Assembly: GCA_033675215.1 (NCBI GenBank)
Contig: CM066203.1
Location: 23,727,444-23,791,443 of the forward strand
Direction: 5' to 3'
From: Rhodiola kirilowii
Taxonomy: Eukaryota; Streptophyta; Magnoliopsida; Saxifragales; Crassulaceae
DNA length: 64,000 bases
This document shows positions 57,887-64,000 of this stretch, piece after piece. The notes beneath the pieces are model-generated. The model did not search any database and had not been told where the DNA came from. It saw only the letters and a program-made list of their open reading frames with translations. Both the position numbers and the translations under genes were made by a program. Positions within the stretch are counted from its first letter, which is position 1. The number at the start of each line of letters is the position of its first letter.

Positions 57887-59204
57887 TTGATCAAAAACAA
57901 TTTATAAACCGGTAAGTACCGGGTCGTCCAAAGAGCAAGTTTAAACTTATGCACTATTCGATTTCGTTTCGATAAGTCTATCCTAATTATGAAGGGTTGG
58001 TTTTGATGTGATTGCTAGAGTAAATGCATGTAAACAATGTAAACAATCTAAGGAAACTAGAGATAGTGTCACTACCAAGGCAAAAGGTGTACTCTAGGGA
58101 ACTACTTCACTCATGTGTGTTTTTAGATTCCAAGAATTCAATTTCATGCAAGAACAATCATGTTAGATGATTAGATTAAGGCGTGCTACTATTAAATCAA
58201 ATTCAATCGCTAGATGTTTTTACTTGATTTAAGGAAGAAGCACCTCGCACGTGAGCTTCAATCGCTAGATGTTGTTAGCTCACGTCCTACTCAAGATTCT
58301 CAATCATCAACGCTAGTTGAATGATCAATATCCAATGAGCGGTTTAAGAACAAGCCTATCTCAATGCCAAAATGAGTCATGCTAGTGATCATCACTTAGC
58401 AAGGGTGAGTCTACTCTCGTTCTAGAACTCTTAGTCTCGTTCGCTAGAACACTCAACTTCAAATTCATGTTTCTAGACCACTTAGGCATTTTATCAAACA
58501 CTTGGTGGGCATAGAGTTGACATTTCATCCAAGTAGATTCACAATCATCCAAACGTGTTATACTAACATTGATTCATTATAGATTAGGAGTATTAACACA
58601 CATAAGATCCATAGGACCCTAGAATACAAAACACTATTCACAAATCATGTTCATAGACAAACACAAATTGTATTGAGTACATAGATGAAGATACAATGGA
58701 AGGAATGAACCAAAGATCTTCAATCTTGAATGGATGATCCCCCTTGAAGCCTTGGTAGCTTGTTCTCTCTAGAATCCCTCAATATTTCGTGCTCTCAAGC
58801 CCTAGCCACCACCCCAAAAAACCTGATTTTGATCTGAATTTATAGGCAAAATCTGCCTTCAGGGGCCAACCGGCCGGTTCAGATTTGTGGGCATTTTCCA
58901 GCCGGCCGGCTCACTTGTGGCTGGCTTTCCTCAACTTCTCTGAGCATTTGAGCCGGGCGGCTCAAATGTAGGCATGTCCTTGAGCCGGGAGGCTCAAAAC
59001 CTCAGTCCCCTTTCCTCTCTTATTAGTCCCAACTCCGAGTTCAGCGCACTGACCTGACTTCCTAGGGCTGTTTCAAGGTCTTCCCGTCCGAATTTAGCCT
59101 TGGCATCAAGTAGAAAGTTGTAGCCCTTTGAGTTATCTTTCTAACAAGCTTTGAATCAACCAATTCGGACATCGTATGAGATCTGTACGTCCAAAGTAAG
59201 CCAG
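57887..59204 (-). mobile_element. reverse-oriented gypsy-type LTR fragment, interrupted by the gag-only element
   Basis: The complement would end TTTTTGATCA near 57887 and carries AAGTACCGGGTCGTCC, like the 3' parts of the other LTRs. Near 59020-59200 it shares AACAAGCTTTGAATC and ATGAGATCTGTACG words with the LTR arms at 17480 and 21960. It also contains several GCCGGCCGG/GAGCCGG words (58860-58995). Its other end lies beyond the element inserted at 59205, outside the window. The left limit is approximate. Confidence 0.6.
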
Positions 59205-60736
59205 TGATGGACCAAAGTTATATGAGTCAGAAACACAGTAAAACCCCCTTAATTAGACTGTTTGTCTATCTAACGTCTACGTGTTAGTCCCGATATATTT
59301 TCACAGGGCATTTTAGAGACTGAAGTGAAAACACGCTAAGGAGAGGATTTTAAGCTGAAAAGATAACAAGAGTCAATCCAAGGTCAAGATCATATGCCGA
59401 CTGAACAAATATAAAGGATCCTGACGTTGAATTGACCAGAACAAATTAATCAGAGGAATCAGGAGTGGAGTCAAGACAGCCCGGAGAAGAAACACATTGA
59501 CAGTTTTGTGAAAAGACTGCACAAAACTGTACAAACTCACACATTGGGCAAGATGACCGACCACTTGAAGAAGTGGTGGCCAAAGGAGGAGCTCCTCCCC
59601 TTCCACCACCGCCTACCGGGGGCTTTGGGTGGTGGTGACCGGCGGCTTTTGCCCCTCCTCCACATGTCACCACCACCTTCCTCCTCCTCTCCTTCCTCCA
59701 CATGTGGCCATCTCCTCCCTTGATTTCTTCCTCCAATCAAATGCAACACTTGTAGCCATCTCCTCCTCCTCCCATGGCTATATAAGGAGGCCTCCTCCTC
59801 CTCATTTCACACACCTCAACTCAAATTCACTTCTCTCTCTAGAAGTTGTAATATTTGTAATGTTGTAATTTTGCTTTGGAAATAAAGGAAAGCTCCCTTG
59901 GCGCTTCAACGGTTGTAAGTTTCTCTTAGTATTAATTTATTTAACTGTTGTCTTTAATTTCCTTAGTATAATGTTTAGCGCGATGAATAGTAGCTAAACT
60001 AGTAGTTCGGTCTAAGGGGCGCACTTGTATTATAAAATGTTTTAAGACTATTAAACTTAGTGTCTAGTCTAAGTATTCAAAACTTATTATATGTGCCATA
60101 TATTAAGTCAGAACGTCCATGGTTGAGGGGACGCTTGGAATGGCAAAGCTCACCATGGGGGTTCGTAAACTTGTACGGATAAGTGGATGCTTGGAATGGC
60201 AAAGCTTATCTGAGAAGTTTGACTCATCCTAAACACCATTTGGTTGATCGGGAATGATTGATCAAATGGATGCACATAGGCTAATATAATCGGGAATGGA
60301 GTATTAGTCTAAATAGAATAAGTGTTCTACGTCCTTGGAATAGGCTAGACAGTGTACGCAAATCGAGTGCTTGGAATGGCCTTGATACACCGTTTGAATA
60401 CTTAGGAAAGTCACTAAAGGTCAATGATAAACAGGACATAATACAAGTCCCCTGAAACCGAACATTTCTCTTAATCATTAAAATAGTAATTTACTTTCCA
60501 GTATTAAAATCAACCAACCAACCAATCAATCAATCAAAATAGCTGGTAGCTTTAAAACCAACCAACCGACCTTAAACACGCTCCTACGCTGCGTAATCCC
60601 CCCGAAGAACAATTATTCCCCTAGTTCCCTTGGGTTCGACCCCTACTTACCAAGTACTACCCAGTAGTATAGTTGCAAGTAGCGGACTATTATAAATTTA
60701 TTTGCACAATCACTTTGGCGACAAGCGGTTCTGTCA
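59205..60736 (+). repeat. 5' LTR of the gag-only element, 1532 bp
   Basis: It begins TGATGGACCAAAG and ends GGTTCTGTCA. It has a TATATAA box at 59779, a TTGGGTTCGACCCCTACTTA block near its 3' end, and repeated GCTTGGAATGGCAAAGCT words at about 60133 and 60190. The five bases before it are GCCAG. Confidence 0.9.
59779..59785 (+). promoter_or_regulatory. TATA box in the 5' LTR of the gag-only element
   Basis: TATATAA inside GGCTATATAAGGAGG, followed by a CTCTCTCTAG stretch. It is repeated in the 3' LTR at about 63740. Confidence 0.6.
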
Positions 60737-60821
60737 AATTGGCGCCGTTGCCGGGGAACTAGTCATCGGATAACTGTTCTTCCCTCCCCTTTCTTTTTCT
60801 TTCTTTTTCTTTCTTTTTCCT

Positions 60822-61805
60822 ATGTCATTACCCGTTACGCATGCATGGACAACGCGATTTCTGCCCCTGTTCGGAGGAACGGAGGGAGAAGACCCTGTAC
60901 AGCACTGCCGAAACTTCCACCAAGTCTGCCACAACATCAAACCTGAAAACGAAGTGTTAGAGGAATTTAAGCTGAAATGCTTCAAATTCTCTCTAACCGA
61001 CTTCGCCACGATATGGTACTACACATCCACCGCTTGCAGTGCAGAACGTTTCGTAGACCTCTGCGTTTCGTTCCTGAAAGAATTCTCCCCACCTTCCTTA
61101 CGCCAAGAAACCCGCGAGAAGATCCTGAACCTTCAACAATCCCGGGATGAGACTTTGGACGAATACTACATAAAATTCGATGCCATCGTCTCAAGCTGCC
61201 CGCACCATGGATTTACGAAGAAAATTCTTCTCCAAAAATTTCTTCGTGGGATGAGGTCCGAAGAGCTAGGAAGAGTCAACGGAGCTATGAGAAGGTCTGC
61301 CGCAAACCTCACCATTGCAGACATGTGGTACCTGATAACTGGCCTAGCCGCTGCCACAAGACGAGTTCCCCACACTGACGAGGAAATGCAGACAGAAGAA
61401 GCTGACCCTGAGGCTGACAAAGAAGAAACCACCGAGCCGTCAGAAGAGACTCCCGAACCATCCAAGGAATCAGACATGGAAAGCACCGGAAGCAACGAAG
61501 TAGAAGTCCAGAATACCACCGACAAACTGCCTATTCCATACCCGACTATCATTACCCAGGCAGCTGAGACTATCTACGATCAGTTCTTCACGAACCAACA
61601 TTACGAGGCAGAACCAAGCCTCATGAGGCCTTCCCGACTTTTCCCCTTGATCAATGAGCAAGTCGCAGCGAACTATGCAATCCAAGAAGAAGCTCAAAGG
61701 AGAGTGGGAAAAGGGCCTGAGCAGAATGACTCCTACATGGAGCACGCTTTCGCCATGACTGGACAAGGCAGCCTAAACAGGGGAACACCCAGTTCAAAAA
61801 GCTGA
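60822..61805 (+). CDS. retrotransposon gag protein, 327 aa
   Basis: An open frame 81 bp downstream of the primer-binding site. Residues about 15-175 carry the gypsy-type retrotransposon gag domain (FLPLFGGTEGEDPVQHCRNF, ATIWYYTST, RETREKILNLQQSRDETLDE, LLQKFLRGM). The second half is Glu/Thr-rich and acidic (residues about 185-225), and no zinc knuckle is visible. It is the only protein the element could encode. The open frame and young LTRs suggest that it is still intact. Confidence 0.85.
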   Translation: MSLPVTHAWTTRFLPLFGGTEGEDPVQHCRNFHQVCHNIKPENEVLEEFKLKCFKFSLTDFATIWYYTSTACSAERFVDLCVSFLKEFSPPSLRQETREKILNLQQSRDETLDEYYIKFDAIVSSCPHHGFTKKILLQKFLRGMRSEELGRVNGAMRRSAANLTIADMWYLITGLAAATRRVPHTDEEMQTEEADPEADKEETTEPSEETPEPSKESDMESTGSNEVEVQNTTDKLPIPYPTIITQAAETIYDQFFTNQHYEAEPSLMRPSRLFPLINEQVAANYAIQEEAQRRVGKGPEQNDSYMEHAFAMTGQGSLNRGTPSSKS

Positions 61806-63164
61806 TAGTGAAAGGTCCCTCGCCTTCTCAGAGACGTTGGAAGGAGATACCATCAGAACTAGACCCAAACCCGTCATCTGCTAAAAAATCAGGAAGACTC
61901 ACCGCAAGAATCAAAGTCGGTGGAATCAAGAAGTTTGACCTCAGCCACCCATGGGACCCAAACCAATGAACCACAAATGAGGTATCGTCGAGCCAACGAC
62001 GTTAAACAAGTGCACTGGTCGGGAGGTAACCCGACACTATCTTACTTTTCCGCACTTTAATTTCTGTCTTTTAAATTCAGTATTTAGTTTTAAGCTTGCA
62101 TGACTTTTGAACTAAGGCACGCCTTCGTTCAAAAGTGGGGGGTGAGAACCACCTGTGTACATAAATAACATGCAGCTATTTTTTTTCTTTTTTTAGTAAT
62201 AGTACCTTTTTGAAAATATGAACTAAAGAATGTGAAAAAGATAAATCATAATTCATGCATTAACCTTGTGAAAATTCAACTGTTTAAAAACTTAGAATGT
62301 AACTTTCCATTTGTCCTTTGTGCTGAGATAACTAGGGATGTGGAGTTGATATAAACTGCCCTAGAGAGGCTTGGAAAGCAATCAAAGGATCAGATCAAAC
62401 TATATGGTTTTCGAAGTCAGTGGAGGCTGCACTTTGGGTTTTCAGTGAATAATTGAAGTCAACTCCGCCATGAAGCATCTATGCAAAGGCGAGGACGGGA
62501 ATCAGACCGTCCTCTCTCTAGTCAAAATAGCCGAGAAAATAGATGGGCGACCCTCATCTTGACCCGCGCAAAAAGACAAAGACGAGAGGAGCGGGGAGGT
62601 ATTTCCATAGGCTTGCGGGCGATGATTGGACCTCCCAAAAAGGCTCGAGAAAATGGACTAGCAATCACAAAAAGACGAAAAGCTCAATGAAGCAAATCAA
62701 AAGAGGCCAAAGGCCCAAAATTGTGAAGGTTTTAACCGAGCAAAAGTGAAGCACTCAAAAAAGTCAAATCAAAGGCCAAAGGCCGATTCACTACAACAAA
62801 AAAGCAGTCCCTCGCCAAAGAAGAAAATCAAAAAGGCTCAACTCACTGAAACCCGAATCGAATCACGTGCTAGAGAAAGCTACCAGAAAACCATATAGTA
62901 AGAGACAATCCCGAGGTTGCAGTCCAGGAGCCCAAAAAGGGCTATCTCCCGAGACATCCAATATAATTTGCATCTCAGCACGGAGGTACAAGTATTAAGT
63001 TTCTTCTATTTATTTACGCAGTTTAATTTGGTAATAAGTAAGCAATGCATGAATTAGGATAGATCGAGTACCACAGTCTAATTTTCATATTCCAAAGCCA
63101 AAATTAGAACTTACGCCCTTTAATAGCATTGTTCGGGACGAACAACTAAAAGTGGGGGGTAATC
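61806..63164 (+). other. non-coding interior of the gag-only element
   Basis: No pol domain is found on either strand. It holds a purine-tract-like AAAAGTGGGGGGTGAG near 62132, similar to the true tract at 63149, a purine-rich AAAGACGAAAAGC region (62560-62900), and a short open frame (62481-62690) without a domain. Confidence 0.65.
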
Positions 63165-64000
63165 TGATGGACCAAAGTTATATGAGTCAGAAACACAGTA
63201 AAACCCCCTTAATTAGACTGTTTATCTATCTAACGTCTACGTGTTAGTCCCGATATATTTTCACAGGGCATTTTAGAGACTGAAGTGAAAACACGCTAAG
63301 GAGAGGATTTTAAGCTGAAAAGATAACAAGAGTCAATCCAAGGTCAAGATCACATGCCGACTGAAGAAATATCAAGGATCCTGACGTTGAATTGACCAGA
63401 ACAAATTAATCAGAGGAATCAGGAGTGGAGTCAAGACAGCCTGGAGAAGAAACACATTGACAGTTTTGTGAAAAGACTGCACAAAACTGTACAAACTCAC
63501 ACATTGGGCAAGATGACCGACCACTTGAAGAAGTGGTGGCCAAAGGAGGAGCTCCTCCCCTTCCACCACCGCCTACCGGCGGCTTTGGGTGGTGGTGACC
63601 GGCGGCTTTTGCCCCTCCTCCACATGTCACCACCGCCTTCCTCCTCCTCCCCTTCCTCCACATGTGGCCATCTCCTCCCTTGATTTCTTCCTCCAATCAA
63701 AATGCAACACTTGTAGCCATCTCCTCCTCCTCCCATGGCTATATAAGGAGGCCTCCTCCTCCTCATTTCACACACCTCAACTCAAATTCACTTCTCTCTC
63801 TAGAAGTTGTAATATTTGTAATGTTGTAATTTTGCTTTGGAAATAAAGGAAAGCTCCCTTGGCGCTTCAACGGTTGTAAGTTTCTCTTAGTATTAATTTA
63901 TTTAACTGTTGTCTTTAATTTCCTTAGTATAATGTTTAGCGCGATGAATAGTAGCTAAACTAGTAGTTCGGTCTAAGGGGCGCACTTGTATTATAAAATG
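63165..64000 (+). repeat. 3' LTR of the gag-only element, cut by the window end
   Basis: Its first 836 bp match the 5' LTR at about 99 %. By length it should end near 64697. Confidence 0.9.

Larger units (their letters stand above)
59205..64000 (+). mobile_element. gag-only LTR element (TR-GAG type), looks whole; right end outside the window
   Basis: The 5' LTR is 59205-60736, the primer-binding site TTGGCGCCGTTGCCGGGGA lies at 60739, a gag frame is at 60822-61805, the purine tract AAAGTGGGGGG is near 63149, and the 3' LTR starts at 63165 and runs off the window. The 2.43-kb interior has no protease, reverse transcriptase or integrase, so it must borrow these from a related gypsy-type element. 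The two LTRs differ by about 8 substitutions and 1 indel over 836 comparable bases, about 1 %. At a commonly used plant rate of 1.3e-8 per site per year, this suggests an insertion about 0.4 million years ago. Confidence 0.88.

Noticed and set aside
59446-59749. Gly-rich and Pro-rich frames on both strands, repeated at 63406-63775
   Set aside because: They lie in the LTR's GGCGG/CCTCC-rich stretch, occur in both LTRs, and have no domain or start context.

Overview
The window is nuclear DNA of a flowering plant. The two intact host genes (an IRR-type RNA-binding protein and a CER2-type BAHD protein), GT-AG introns, and CACTA, hAT, Mutator-like, copia and gypsy-type elements all say so. A eudicot, possibly an asterid, is my guess; the sequence alone does not fix the species. 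No tRNA, rRNA or CRISPR array was seen.

Layout. 1-3049: a Mutator-type MITE, then three tandem copies (period about 629 bp) of the 5' end of the IRR-like gene. 3050-26218: a nest of elements based on a broken copia element. Its gag is interrupted by CACTA #1 (3344-12752), which carries two solo LTRs, and by an odd inverted-LTR element (12977-22203). That element holds an hAT transposon in its left arm and a gene-fragment-bearing CACTA #2 in its right arm. 26219-30804: the last piece of intron 1 and the whole coding region of the IRR-like gene (984 aa). 32826-34890: a pile of small elements (Mutator-type MITE, long-TIR element, hAT MITE, SINE). 35053-37253: the CER2-like gene, minus strand, two exons. 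37888-40905: a MITE and a TIR element with a lectin-receptor fragment.

41145-57239: a 1.54-kb copia LTR-PBS fragment present twice as direct repeats. Between the two copies lie a cluster of related MITEs in TA tracts, CACTA #3 (43443-53213, with a TNP2 transposase gene, a Ulp1-domain gene and a solo LTR), a 226-bp tandem repeat and a decayed orphan gene. 57070-64000: more MITEs, a reverse-oriented LTR fragment, and a young gag-only LTR element (59205 to beyond the window) whose two LTRs differ by about 1 %.

How it fits together. Target-site duplications read from the sequence order the insertions: copia into the IRR-like intron, then CACTA #1 and the inverted-LTR element into copia, then solo LTRs, hAT and CACTA #2 into those. 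The only genes likely to work for the host are the IRR-like splicing regulator and the CER2-like wax-synthesis protein. The main consequence for the host is that the IRR-like coding region now sits 24 kb from its repeated 5' exons, directly behind a retrotransposon LTR. The most unusual structure is the inverted-LTR element, in which two LTRs face each other across only 24 bp containing a primer-binding site.
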